Shown one piece after another: positions 11,955-24,800 of a stretch of 64,000 nt of DNA. Numbering within the stretch: the first letter of the stretch is position 1; each line of letters starts with the position of its first letter. Source of the DNA: Scytalidium lignicola. Its lineage: Eukaryota > Ascomycota > Leotiomycetes. The stretch is from contig NCSJ02000199.1 in the NCBI GenBank assembly GCA_002812745.2, positions 1 through 64,000 on the forward strand, in the 5' to 3' direction. Position numbers and translations under genes: made by a program. Under the pieces are notes generated by a model. The model was not told the DNA's origin, made no database searches, and worked only from the letters and a program-made list of their open reading frames with translations.

Positions 11955-13301
11955 TTATGCGTGCATCCCACCTTGATTCATCTCGAAAAACTGGCCCTGG
12001 GCAACTCCTTCGCGGGCATGCTTTGGGATTCGGAAGCCCAAGTAGGGAAGGTATTTCCCAGGGTGCCAGTATGTGAATAAAGCAACGCAGGGGAAAATTG
12101 GTAGAGCGTCGAAAATGTAAGCACTGTATTGATATCGTACAGTATCAGCTCAGCATCACCCCAGAAGAGGCAAGGGAATAGCGGTAATGAAATAGCATCT
12201 GCAACATACCACCACTCGTGTTGTTCGGTGTATCCAGTCTTCCCAAGCTCGAAATCAGCTAAACGGTAGATAGACCGAACCTGAGATTATGCAGGTCAGC
12301 TCCGGCGATTTATTTCCCGCTTTACGACTGAGGTAAAAAGTATCATATCGAGAATTGCTCACCAGAATCAGGGCACAAGCCAGAAGAACGCAATGCAACA
12401 GTGCTTGCCAATCGCGCTTTAATCTGTGTTGGCCATCGATCAAACTATATTTACCATCAATATCGGTAGACCGTTTTTTCAAGTCGGCATTGAATCTCTT
12501 TGAGGTAAAGTTGAATCTGATTGCAATGATGCTGAAGAGTCCAAAGCATGCCATTTGTATAATTACACCGATGACGGCTATGTTTTTGCCCTCCTTGAGT
12601 TTAGATGCTGCATTCTCGGTTGAAACGGTTGTGGTTGTAACCAGGAGAGCACCACCTAGCTGCAGTAGCAATGCGACTAGTAGACTTATTGTAAGGATTT
12701 GCTAAAACATATAGAGAATTAATTAAACTCACGAACATCACAAATAACAAAGACCGGTGTAACAAATCGAGCTTGAGAAACTATGTAAGCACTTCACTCG
12801 TAGGCTGAGGAGAAAGTGTAGACCTACGTGAGATCCACAACAATTTTACTGTCCTCGCACGTGCTGGAACAACATGGAAAACAATCCTGCCCTAAGTGAT
12901 ATTGTTGGTCAATAGTTCCAACCTCTAATCCAAAAATTCCACATACAAAGATGACATAATTCGCTGCAGCCATCAAGACGGGTGACAGTATAATTAAGGC
13001 GAACTGAGCGACGTAAATATTCTTTTCGTAAATATGCTTAGTAGAGATGCTCCTCGCAATATATCCAAAAGCTTCCACTGCGTCGAGTCAGCTCCAACAT
13101 CACACGACTTATTGGTTCAAGGAAATTGGATAGCCTACTTCCGGAAGCTATCACCATCACCACCCAGACCCAGGCGCGATATCTGATCCACTGGACCAAT
13201 GTAATAACAAATGCAATGGAATATAACACTGCAACGACGATTGCAGCAGCGGTAGATGGGTCATAAGCATATCTGCTTACTTGACCATCAGAGTCCGCCA
13301 T
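11955..13301 (-). CDS. RTA1-like 7TM lipid-translocating family protein
   Basis: Seven exons (13301-13139, 13077-12947, 12891-12828, 12780-12737, 12701-12363, 12280-12210, 12123-11955) join in phase to 326 residues, the usual length for the RTA1 family. Hallmarks: N-terminal YDPSTAAAIVVAVLYSIAF, VEAFGYIARSIS-like block (here MEAFGYIARSIS), LSPVLMAAANYVIFGRIV, FVTPVFVICDQ, LLLQLGGALL, and RSIYRLADFELGKTGYTEQH followed by FDALPIFPCVALFTYWHPGKY. Seven hydrophobic spans are seen. In yeast, members (RTA1, RSB1) confer resistance to aminocholesterol drugs or export sphingoid bases at the plasma membrane; the substrate here cannot be inferred. The small exons (44 and 64 nt) explain why no long frame is visible for the central part. 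Confidence 0.92.
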
Positions 13302-14532
13302 GGCTAAATATTTTCTTCGGCCAAAACTTAAGAGTTGAAATTTTTTGGCTCGGATAGAAGACCCTCAATAGTTTAGCGGTTCAAAAACCAAAGTAATCCC
13401 AAATAAAAATGTGATAAACAAGGAACAGCAAAGGAACGAAAACGAATGATATAGTGATTTTAGAAATGAAAATTGCTTCTGTCTGGTTATAACAGATAGC
13501 CACAAGGGGGGCTGAGTAAAAACTCAGCACAAGAATACAAATGAAAGATGCTTCATGGGCAAGTTTGGGCAATGACCTCGCCGTGCTACAAAGCGGAACC
13601 GACCTGTTTTCCTTAACTCTCAACCCCTCGTCGAGCGGTCAGACATGCAATCCATAATAATAAAATTCGTGCACTCCGTACGGCGAGTTGCTCTCCTAAT
13701 CTAGCCAGGGCTGATAGCACAAAGGACTCGGTCCCGAAACATGACTTGTTATACACCGAGGTCGGGTCTCTGGTATCGGTCAATCAGGGAGTATATCCAT
13801 GGCGAATTATGGAGTAGCAACCCGCATGGCAATCCCGAGGTCTAATCTAGAAGAACGATCATTGGAAGCTTATCTCTTCCAACCGCAGGGCTGCAGATTT
13901 GTCTTCTCTCTGGTGAGACGGCGTCGGCGGAGATTTTAGCCGATATACGGTAACTAGATCGTTAGTGCGTCCAAAATTGTTAAATATTACCAGCAATACG
14001 GATTCTGAAAACCTTTCAGCGGCGCAGATTCGGGGGCTTAGTCCTGTAAAGTGACGCGTTCTCGTATTGCTAATGAATCTATTCGATGTCAATGACAGTC
14101 GCCCGTTTCGTTCGAGGGAATGTGCATCATGATGTTGGAATTGGGTTGCAAGCCATGTGGAGCTGCGCTATTTCCGAAAAGGGCCACCAGCTCGTGGGTG
14201 CCTTAGGTATAAAAAGCATTGGCCAGCTCAACCCCCTATTTCTATCCTTATCAGGTGGAAATGCTTGTCAATGCCGAGGCTCACTGACATGCTGAGGCTA
14301 GGATTTAGCACGGAGGCTAGGATTTAGGATGGAGGCTAGGATTTAGGACGGAGGTTCAGATTGGTCAAATATCCCGTAACATGACTAATTAAAGCTAATT
14401 GTACGTATGGAGTAGAGTAAAAAGAATTCTCCAACCCAATTTGACAGCCCTCTGAAGTATACCTTTGATATTAAGTATCTCACATCGAATAGTTTGCTTG
14501 CCATAATTAAACCTAGAACTTTTCACAGGACT
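13302..14532. other. Intergenic region with a 19-bp tandem repeat
   Basis: It contains the RTA1 promoter and the ALDH 3' flank. Frames at 13381-13623 and 13859-14295 lack support. A three-copy 19-bp tandem repeat sits at 14294-14350. Confidence 0.5.
14294..14350 (+). repeat. Tandem repeat, 3 x 19 bp
   Basis: Three adjacent copies of a 19-bp unit with consensus GAGGCTAGGATTTAGSAYG, differing at only 2-3 positions per copy, with a partial fourth (GAGGTTCAG) after it. Noncoding, between RTA1 and ALDH genes. Confidence 0.85.
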
Positions 14533-16545
14533 TTAATAATGCCCCGTAAGAGTGAGTGTTCCGGTCTTTGTGATGAGATACTCATTAATCGCAACATCCT
14601 TACCAGACTCCTTACCATAACCAGACTCTTTGATTCCTCCGAATGGGGATTCAGCAGCTGAGGAATTACCTAGATGAAGGTTAGTATCATTCATGTATGT
14701 GAACGTCTTGGTGTATATATGGGCTAAGATTCTAGTTAGAAGAGGCTATACCTGTATTCATTCCAATCATGCCGGCCTCGAGATTCTCCAACAATCTCCA
14801 CGTGCGGTCGACGTCCTTGGTAAAGAAGTAGGATGCAAGTCCCATCTGTTCACAACGTCAGATATGCAAGAATACATATTAAAGTAGAAGCAGCAAGTGT
14901 GATGAAGGTCTTACACTCGTATCATTAGCTTGTGCTACAGCTTCTTCCTCTGTGTCAAACTGGTAGAGTGCCAAAACAGGGGCAAAGCTCTCCTCCCTCG
15001 TGATCAGCATCTCCTTCTTGGCATCAGTAATGATGGTTGGCTCAAAGAAATACCCGCCCTTGTCGGTAATCTTGTTGCCGCCAAGAATGATATTTGCTCC
15101 GTGGGCCTTTGCATCTTCTACATGTGCAGTTGCCTTGTCAAGACTACGATCAGTAGTCACAGGGCCCATGGTAGTTTTACTGTCAGCACCATGCCCGACG
15201 ACCAATTTGGCAGTTCGCTCTTTCAGGATGTTGGTGAACTTCTGGTAGACACCCTTTTGGACGTAGACCCGGTTGGCAGTTATGCAGGCTTGGCCTGCAT
15301 GCCGCCATTTGAGGGCCATTAAGGCTATTAAAATTTAGCAAGGACAGAAAGAAAATGTGGTGAGATAAATAGGTCTTACCATCCACAGCTTGGGTCAAAT
15401 CTGCATCGTCAAAGATAAGAACGGGGCAGTTTCCTCCAAGTTCTAATGTTACTTTCTTCAGACCATCAGAGCACAGCCTTGCAACTAATTTTCCGACTCT
15501 TGTCTAATGAAAATCAGCTTAGTCTTACTGGAACTGGATTCTAGGTTGGATACATACCGAGCCAGTAAAGGTGACTTTTTTGATGAGCGGATGCTTGCAA
15601 AGAGCTTCACTCAGTGGTGGGGTGTTCTCCATACTTGTTGGAAGAACGCTGAAAACACCCTTAGGAAACCCAGCTTTCTCAGCCAAATAAGCCAGAGTCA
15701 ATACTGAAAGTGGAGTTTCCGGAGAAGGCTTCACAATCATAGGGCAACCAGCAGCCAAAGCCGCCCCAGCCTTTCGCAAGATCATCCTTCGACCTCGTCA
15801 GCCTTCTCTCACATCTTATCGAAGGAGTATAAAAGTTTGAAGAACTTACGCAACAGGGAAATTCCAAGGCACAAGTGCCGCGGCAACACCAATAGGTTGC
15901 TTCACTGTGAATACCCTCCGGTTCGGGAACGAAGCTGGCTGGATCGTCCCATTAATTCTCTCTGCCTCGCCAGCAAACCACCAGGTGAATCCTAAGGCAT
16001 AATCGATCTCCCCAATAGACTCGGAAATTGGTTTTCCAGTTTCATGGGTGATGATTTTGGCAAGATCGTCTTTGTTGTCACGAATTAATTCATCCCACTT
16101 GAGCAACCATCTTGCTCTAGTGCGCGCGGTAACTTTCTTATAAGACTGGAAAGCTTCATGGGCTGCCGCGACGGCCACATCGACATCCTCGACATTGTTG
16201 TCTGGTGCTGAAGCCCATACCTTTCCAGTACCGGGATCTGGAAGTTTTATGAAATCAGACAAGACTCAACCAACATGATTCAAGAGGAGAGGACTAAAGG
16301 AAGCTACCAAAGGATAGTGATAAGCTAAGAGCTTCGACTTACCGACGACATCAAACCTCTTGCCTGATTTCGCCTCCTGCCAAGTCCCGTTCACATACGA
16401 CTTATCTTTGAAGAGTTCGGGGTTTTTCAGCTGCCGTAGACGCGGGGCTTCAGCATTCAATCCCAGGAGCCTCGGCTGAGAAGATCCCAGTCAACGCAAC
16501 TCATGGCAGTTAGGTACGTACCTCGAAGGGCAACTTGACCGTCAT
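14533..16545 (-). CDS. Succinate-semialdehyde dehydrogenase-like ALDH
   Basis: The start is an ATG at 16545 in a 24-nt first exon (MTVKLPFE) that splices to [16 protein letters not shown]; several further short introns interrupt the gene. The assembled protein is ~500-530 residues, normal for the ALDH superfamily. Visible features: [15 protein letters not shown] (NAD(P) site start), [15 protein letters not shown] (cofactor lysine), [17 protein letters not shown] with the general-base Glu, [15 protein letters not shown] with the nucleophilic Cys, [13 protein letters not shown], and [16 protein letters not shown] near the end. The last block and overall pattern fit SSADH (GABA shunt, succinate semialdehyde to succinate), although related semialdehyde dehydrogenases cannot be excluded. 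No mitochondrial presequence is evident. Divergent from the SDR gene across a 0.5-kb shared promoter. Confidence 0.9.
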
Positions 16546-17042
16546 TTTGTTCGATTCCTGAGATACACACAACGCGGGAGATCCGGAAAAAATGGTGAAG
16601 GAGGAATAATTCTTGTCATCCTGAAAATTCCTGTCGATTACCTTTTCTCCTCACCCAGAGGTGGGGGAGGAGCAGCTTGATTGGCATATCACGTGATGGA
16701 TATCCGCGGCCCCCCGCCTTTTGGAGCCGAAAATAAGTCAGTTTCAGGACTCGAATGCGATTGGCTGGTTTCGGAAGCTTGTTAGTGCCGGAGCGGGGAA
16801 GCAAAGCACGAGCATCCGCCAAACACAAAGCCAGCTTCAAGTACCGGACTGGGTTTTCAAAAGAAAGCAAAGCTCCGAACCAATTTATAAGTATCTCTAT
16901 GCGCTATTCGCCATTCCCCACATTTCCTCTTCATTCATCATCTGTACTGGTATTCAAAGTGTCCATCCATCTAGAGAATATTGTAATTTATATCTATCTC
17001 GGGCTATTCCACACACCACTCGCACCAGTATCTCTAACAATT
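16546..17042. promoter_or_regulatory. Divergent promoter, ALDH / SDR
   Basis: A 0.5-kb region between two head-to-head start codons. It contains a perfect 10-bp palindrome ATCACGTGAT near 16689-16698 (an E-box/CRE-like CACGTG core). No TATA box that decides the start is obvious. Confidence 0.5.
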
Positions 17043-18306
17043 ATGGCGCGATCTAGAAAGATCACTCCTCAACGTGCCATCAATTCAAGCATCGGTCTTG
17101 CAACCAGCCCCGTCATCACGGGAGCACTTCTCTATGGCATCCTGTATCAACCTGAAAAGCTCCTATCAATCTTACCCGAGAAGTTGCGCCCATTGGTCAC
17201 ATCTTCACGACTTATCACTGTCTTAAAAGGCCTCCTAGCACTAGGCATTATCGGCAAGGCCAGCAACAAGCTTTCCGACCTGACAGTGAATAATTGGAAG
17301 GGCGCCGCAAAATTCATCAAAAGCCAGGAAATAGTATTGATTACTGGAGGCTCTAGCGGCATTGGTGCGGCCATGGCCAAGCAGTTCTCGAAGCATGGGG
17401 TAAAAGTCATTATTCTGGACCGCAACCCTCCGACTGATCCTCTCCGTAAGCTCAATTTGTCTTATCATTTTAATTGATTTTAAAAATGACCTAACTAAAG
17501 TCACTAAACCAGCCTCCAATGTCTTCTTCTATCGCACAGATGTTACGTCGCCTACTGAGATCGCTACTACAGCCTCAGAGATCCGTAAGACTCACGGCAA
17601 TCCGACAGTGTTGGTTAACAATGCAGGAGTCGGCTCTGGCGGTAGCATTTTGGATAAGTCGGAAGCGGCGATTAGGAAGATCTTTGAAGTTAACACAATC
17701 AGTCACTGGTGGATGGTGAAGGAGTTCTTGCCAGCTATGATTGAGAAAAACCATGGGCATGTGGTTACAATGGCGTACGTTTTCACACAAACTCCTAATA
17801 ACCCCCTTTTTTTGCCCGAAGACTGACCAAAAGATGGCATATTAGAAGCGCGGCAGCTTACATATCCGTCGCTCAAATGGTGGACTACTCCTGCACCAAA
17901 TCATCAGCGCTGGCCTTCCACGAGGGACTCGCAGCCGAATTAAAGAGCGTTTTCAAGGCTGACCAAGTGAAGACAACGTAAGTTTCAAACTATCATCCTG
18001 TCAACTTTCAGGTTCTCCAACTNAAAAAAAAATAGCATTCTGACGCCAATGTGGATTAATACTCCCTTAATTTCCGAAATATCCTCCAACCCCAAATTCA
18101 AAGAACCCATCATGGAGGTTACGCCCGTGGCAGAGAAGATCGTAGAGCACATCATGAACGGAAAAAGCGGCCATCTGGCCATGCCAAGTACTGTCAACCA
18201 GGTTAGCAGTATTCGCGGCTGGCCGAGCTGGTTGCAGTACGGACTCCGAAACATCTACGGAGCAAAGAGTGAAGCCTTCGGATTCTTTGGAAAAGGAACC
18301 TACTAA
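17043..18306 (+). CDS. Membrane-anchored short-chain dehydrogenase/reductase
   Basis: Four or so exons beginning at the ATG at 17043, with introns near 17446-17513, 17777-17846 and 17979-18034, give about 340 residues. N-terminal hydrophobic segments (SPVITGALLYGILYQ and LITVLKGLLALGIIG) suggest anchoring in the ER or lipid-droplet membrane. The Rossmann fold is classical: TGGSSGIG for NAD(P) binding, LVNNAGVGSGG, and the catalytic YSCTK preceded by SAAAYISVAQMVD. Layout (membrane segment then classical SDR ending in a Tyr) is like the 17-beta-HSD11/13 and retinol/acyl-dihydroxyacetone types, so a lipid or steroid-like carbonyl substrate is likely. An N lies inside the third intron and does not affect coding. 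Confidence 0.9.
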
Positions 18307-18837
18307 GGCTAGGGATCTCTTTTGACTTGAAAAATATATACACCCAGTGAGCTGGAAATGTATAATAAATATGGGGATCTCGTTTTGAGTTGTTGTAATT
18401 ATCTCTGATTCTTTGTAAGCGCTTTTGGAATTTTATTTTGGATTGGATTTAGGATCACGGGTCTGGAAGGGGGGGATTACGAAAATAAGGTAGCTAGCAG
18501 AGTTAGTTTTGTATTTCTATCTCTGCNTTTTTTGCGAGTTGACACTCNAAAAAGTTAAAAAAATCGATATAAATAGAGTTCCTTGTATCTTTTCACCTCT
18601 TATGAACTAATTATTACTCAAGCCACTATTACACTTTGCACTGTAGGAGCGCATGAACGTGAGAGTGAATATTATCCACTAAGGGGTTTAATTTTCTATA
18701 TAATAAGGGCTATTGAAAATACATTCATAGCCTAACCTAACCTAACACTGATACATTTGCGATGTGCAATACCTCTTTAAGTAAGAGTTGTAAGAAAGAA
18801 CGAAGGAAATATTGGGCTTTTAAAAGACAGAGAGTGC
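18307..18837. other. Convergent spacer with telomere-like CCTAA run
   Basis: 3' flanks of the SDR (+) and the 7TM repeat protein (-). Two Ns precede homopolymers at 18527 and 18548. A CCTAA x3 run is found at 18731-18746. No gene. Confidence 0.5.
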
Positions 18838-21800
18838 TTAGCGTTGAGCAGCCGCGAGATTTGAAGTTGTAGTGAGCCAGTCCCTTGATGTGATAGACTC
18901 TGGAGTTTGTCTGAAGAGTTCTGTAGAAGTAAGGACAGGGAGCATGGGAGAGTGTTCGGGTCTCGCTCGTCGGGGTATCTCATGACCGCTGAAATAAGAG
19001 TCATTAGTCTCCACCTTAGTTGTACCTTCTCTGGACCACAGAGACGAAGCACTAGTGCTGGATGCTGACGATGGAGAAGGAGGAGTCCATGTTTTAGCTA
19101 AGAACTGAGGTTGAGAGCCCATGGGCTTGGAAGTCACCGCCAACCAGTTCTTAGATTCTGTTTTAGGCGCTAGATTGAATAGTGTGGTGGGGGCAAGGGG
19201 GAGGACTTCAAGTGATTCTTGAATCCTTGCTCGCCTTGTCATCTCATGTCCTTCAAAATCTGCAACGCTCTCCTTTGACATCGACCGCTTAGACCACAAA
19301 AAAGAACCATTCTCCTGAGCACTGTCAGCTGTTGGTAGAGGAGACCACATCATCGCAGGAGAGAGCTGGCGCCGGTGAGAAGTTGCGATAAGCCAATTCT
19401 TAGGTACACTGGATGTTTGCGACGGCTTGAACAGCTCAGCTGAGACAATAGATACTTCAATTGATCCTTGAGTCCGTGCTCGCCTTATGGTCTCATGTCC
19501 CGCAAAGTCTGCATGATTGTCCTTTTGCTCAGTTGATGAAGATGTAGACCACAAAAATGAAGCATCAGCTTTGGAAGTCTCAGTTGGAGAAGAAGGTGAC
19601 CATGTCTTTACAGGAGCGTGTTGGCGCTGAGAAGTCACCATCAACCAATTCTTAGATTCAGATTGTGGCGTTGGCTTGAATAACTCCTTAGAGAAAGTGG
19701 GCTCAAGAATTGACGATTGTTGAGTTCTGGCTCTCCTTGCTATCTCATGTCCTTCAAAATCTGCGTAGCTGTCCTTTGGTTTAGTTGATACCACTCTAGA
19801 CCACAATAGAGAAACTTCAGAAGCCTTAGTTACTGGATAAGTGGGAGTCCATATGTTTGCTGGTGAGGACTGACGCTGAGAAGTCGAGGCCAGCCAGTTC
19901 TTTGACGTAGCAGACTTCGCAGTTGGGATGAAGAGTGATGCAGAGATTAAGGCTGGTAGAACAGACGGTGATCGAGTCCTTACTTTTCGGACAATCTGGT
20001 GACCCCGGAAATCCACATCACCAGTCTCTTGCTTGGTGGACGGCTGTTTAGACCACAAGAGCGAGGAAGTGGCACCAAACGCGCCCCTTCCTAGATTATC
20101 CAGACTCCAAAGCTTGATCTCTTTTGACTGAGCCCTACTCCAAACAACATGTCCTATGGCAGCAGGGTGAACCTCAACCGCATCCGAAACAAGTGCTTCA
20201 GTGAAAAACACGGGATGGCACACAGAAGAATCATACCGACTCTCTTCTTTCTTAGAAGAAATCGCACCTCCAGATTCCCACAGATCATTCGAATCGAAAA
20301 CTCTTGACTCTCTGAGTGCCGGCAAAGTTGAAATTGAAGGTTTACGAGTAGGCGCCTTCGCTGAATGATCCACATCTGCAGCCTTGGCACCCTTCTTCCG
20401 GTCTAACCAAGAAGGCATCTTCTTTGCTGCTGCAGAGCTAATTGAACTCCATAATGAAGAAGCCTTAGTGCTTGTTGACGTTATAGAGGATGCATCGGAT
20501 GCATCGATTTCAGAGATTGGTGATGTGCGGCCCGAGGATGAGGGAGAGTATATTGAGGGGCTGCTAGGCCTGACTGAAGATTCTGAGACCCAATCTCTTT
20601 CGGCAGGTAAAGTCAAGGGTCCGTCCCAGAGGGTAGTTGAGGTCAGACTCGGCAATGGAGCGGAGATCGAGTGAGGTTTACGGTTGATGTTGAGTGCGGC
20701 TGGCGAGAGAGCCGTATATCGGTAATCATCTCTCTTCACAGCTGGGTTAAAGAGGCCAGTCTCAGCATTAGTTGAAGATCTGACAATCGGTGTCCATAAT
20801 AACGACATTGATGGCAATCGTGGAGACTTAATAGGAGCAAGAGGCTGAATGGGCAACTTCATTTCGTATGTTTTTGGCTGGAGGACTTCATCGTCCTGCT
20901 CTTCCTCCTTTCCAGACTCGTAATCACTCTCATCATCATAATCCTCAATGATATTTACGGCTTTCCCCGAGAATATCAGGCTATTCCTACTTGGAAGTTC
21001 AGTAGTCTTCAATAGGCTCGCAATTTCCCAAAGCGTGGTCTCATCAAAATCATCTTCACTTTCAGAGGCTGCGTACTGATCGAGTTCCGCATCTTCCTCG
21101 TCGTAGTCATCAAAGAATGAAGATGAATATTCTGTTTCATCTTCGGGTTCTAGCTCTTTAGACCTAGCGTTAAGTCTAGATGCTATATCCATTGGTACTG
21201 CCTGTGCGGCAATAGGAGGGAGAGCTAGGTTGACAGGTGGTTGATAGACCACTGAGTCGGAGGTCTCACCCCAAGGGAATTGGAAGATTCCGAGGGTATC
21301 TCTGTTGTTGGGAAGTGGTACTGGGCTTTCGACTAATATACTGTTAGCTATTTCAGTAATCCAATATTTAAGAACCCAATAATTACTAACCAATATCAGG
21401 AAGTATCGTGACACGTCTAGACCTGCGAGGCGGTCTGTGGGTGACTGGACGAGTCACGATACTCTTAGGTCTTGAAGGCTTTGAACCCCAAAGACCAACC
21501 AAAGGACGTTTATTTACTGATGAAGGTTTTACCCAGAGAGAAAAACTTGTAAGGGGTTGTAGCTCATCACCTTTATCTAGTCTTCGATGGAAGGTTTTCG
21601 GTTGGGGTATAAAAGAAACGCGCTTTGCAGTCACGCTTTGTGATGGTGTCCATAGCAGGCCCTTAGCGTACACTTGAGGAGCCACAGTTTGCTGCCACAA
21701 AGTGGGTTGGCTGACCTTTGCTGCTGTCTTTAGGAATTGTGGCTCTTTGTGTTCTACCTCCGTCTCAAAGTCCGTCTCATTATCACCGTCTTCTGAGTGT

Positions 21801-24800
21801 TCACTATCTGGCGGTGTAGGACTTCCAAGGGCCATATGCGCCTCTACCCTGTTCATCATTAAAAATTTCAGGTCCCGTTTAGTCAACAAAGTGTTTGTAT
21901 TCTCGGAATACTCAGTCTGAGCTTCTGCAAGACGTTGCTGCCATGTGCTAGCTCTCGAGTTATTAGAACCTTGAGATGACTGCTTGCTGACAGATTCCTG
22001 GCTACTGGTACTAAGACGACGTGCCAAACCGTTTCTAATACGTTCACGGCGGGAGACGACACGAGGAGGGGTTCTGGTGCTTGACTTTGATCGCTGAGAA
22101 CCTCGAGTCGAACTTGGAGATGAGGAATTAGATCGGTTAGGGGGCATGGAGGCGACGGGAGTATATGTGGTTGCTACAGTGGAGGTCGAGTCTCGATCTA
22201 GATTGCAGTGAAGCTGCTGCCATTGGCTTTCCTGTTGACCTACTTCTTTTTCCAGGTTTTCCAACAATCGTAATCGATCTGCGACAGTGACATTACTGTA
22301 GCGGGAATTCTTTGAATCAATTTCAGGCATATGTCTTATCATTGAGCCTACCGAGATTCGATCAGTTGTTTCAAAATGCTTCAACTGGGTTTCGATTTCT
22401 TGTCGAGCTTGCTCAGGAGACTCCAGTGGTGGAGAAGGCTCTGCCTGGCGGACCACAACGGTGGCTTGTCTAGTGTACGTCGTCGACTTTAGGAGTAACG
22501 GTGTTGGAGGTGGCATTTTGCGGGACTTCCTCTCTCTTCTTCGTTCAGAGAACGTGGGGACTTCATCGCCAACACGGAAATAACCACCTCGTGCATCACG
22601 AATGGGGAGTTTTGTACCCACTGGAAGGGCTTGACTTGCATCAGGCATGGAAGATTTCCAAGGGTTGCTAGTCTCACTTGCAACAGGCATTGGAGCGTCA
22701 CTCGTGTCCAACATGACTGTCATATAGCCCTCGACACTCTTCGTCTCACTCGTTGAAGGAGAAGGAGGCTTTTGCCGATTAACTTGTGCATTGCTCTTAT
22801 CTCGTGCACGAATGAAAGTTTCTCGAGCAGTCTGAGTTGCCTTAGATATATCAAAAGGAGGCACAGCAGAATGTACAGAGCCCCAATTGGTCATGGATTC
22901 AGGAGGACTCATATCACTGGAAGCTGCATCCGTGAAGGCAGATTTTCGCATGTCATATTGCGTTTGGCGTGCTCTAGCTGACTTCCGAGCGCTCAAATCT
23001 CGTGCTGTGTTTTTTGACATCCTTGGAAGAGAAGTGTCGACTACGTCATCCACGACAGATCGATAGGTTGTAGTGCTGAAATGAGAAATTTCTGGCTCTT
23101 TAAGCTTGGATACTTCTGATTTTGTAACTTCGGAAAATGTTTGTGGGTCGAAAGAGGCAATTGTCGATCTCTTGGAGGATCGATGGCTTCTCCTCTCGTC
23201 ATCATTGACAGGTAGGTTAGCTCCCTTTTCAAACGATAAGAAAGGCGATGAAATCCGTGGTATAGATGGCACGGAAGATCTCCGCTTGTGCACATAAGCT
23301 GTTCCTGGAGGAGCTGGGAAGAGTAACTGCATTTTCTCATCGAATGTCATGCTCTTTGTATTATTGGGTAAGAGACGTTTCAGTTCAGAAGCGCTAGTGG
23401 GTGGACGAGGAAGTTCTGGCAACTGTGAAGGACTGCCAGGATAGGATGAGAAGACTGATTTTCGTGACATAGCGTGGCCACTTGACTTAGAGCGCCTATG
23501 AATTGGAGATCCATCCGCTGGGAAAATAATACGTTCTGTTTCAGTATGCCGCCTCACCGGCCTTGGTCTGTGGATGACTGAAGTGGAAGACTTGAAGCCA
23601 TTCGACTGTTGTTCCTCAGGTATTCTTCCCGATTTCCCGTATTTCACAGAAGCGCCTCTCTGAGTGGTTCCATTCGAGAGATTCTTAACCATTTCAGGGT
23701 TATTATAGACCAAATCATGCACAGGCATAACTACCGATTCTCTTACCAGCGGTGTTTCCCAAGCCATCGATATCATCTGGGATCTAGGATTCGCAGGGAG
23801 CCCAAAGTTGAACCTCTTTTGTTTATTCAGACTGCCCAGTTGTGGATTAAAAGCAGTAAGGTTTCTTGGAGAACGACGACGAATATCTTCGCCTCCAGGT
23901 GACAGAGAAGCAGAAGTTGAGCTACCATTCGGAACAGCAAGCTGTGAAGAAACAGAAGGACTAGAAATTGTAGCAGTTAAATCTCTGGTGTAAACAGGAG
24001 CTTCTTTTCTCCTAATGCTAATGCTTCGCTTTAGTGCTTCTTCGGGTGTCATTGCTGGTGGAGCTGGAGCAGGTCTAGAAGCTACAAGGCTAGTTCTCGT
24101 TCTAGCTGCCTCACGACGCTCACGTTCCATTGTAGCTGCGGTGTCCAGATCGACGGTATGGATCTTAGTGAATGGAGCAGCGGACCTGTCCTGGTCAACC
24201 GTGACCGGGTGTGAAATTCCAAGACCCCTGACTGTGCTCTTCTTTGGAGTTTTTGACCAACCGAAGCGTGATTTTTTATCCTGGGTTTGACCAAGCGAGG
24301 ATGTGACTGGCACGCTTCTAGATACGCCAGTGTGAGCAGGACTAAGCATTGAAACATTGCCAGTCAGATTTCTAGGGTCAGTGGTAGGTGCAGCTAGAGG
24401 GAAAATGCCACTTGAGGCTCGCCGTCCTGACATATAATTGGGCGTCAGATAGTTTTGTCGATCTTCCTCAGCACCTCGACTCTTTACATTGTCATACTTC
24501 GAAAATCTTTTACCATGGTTACTTTGGAGCGCCGGCATAGGTGATTCGCCGGGTGTCAACGAAGGGTTGACAACGTATAAAGTGCCGCTACCTGTGTAAC
24601 GGTGACCTGTTGTTGGAGTGCCGCTGCCAGCAATCTCTCGACCTCGTGGCGATGGTGTAACGAATGGGGACCGCGCCTCAGGGATAATACTTTGTCCATC
24701 TTTCAAGGATAATACGGCTTCTGAGCAGGATATGAGAACAACTAGAGATAATTTAGTAGAAAACTTAAAAGAAAAGAAATATCTCTTACCAACGAGCAGG

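Noticed and set aside
20384..20674. Plus-strand frame opposite the 7TM tail
   Set aside because: Antisense shadow of a well-supported minus-strand exon.
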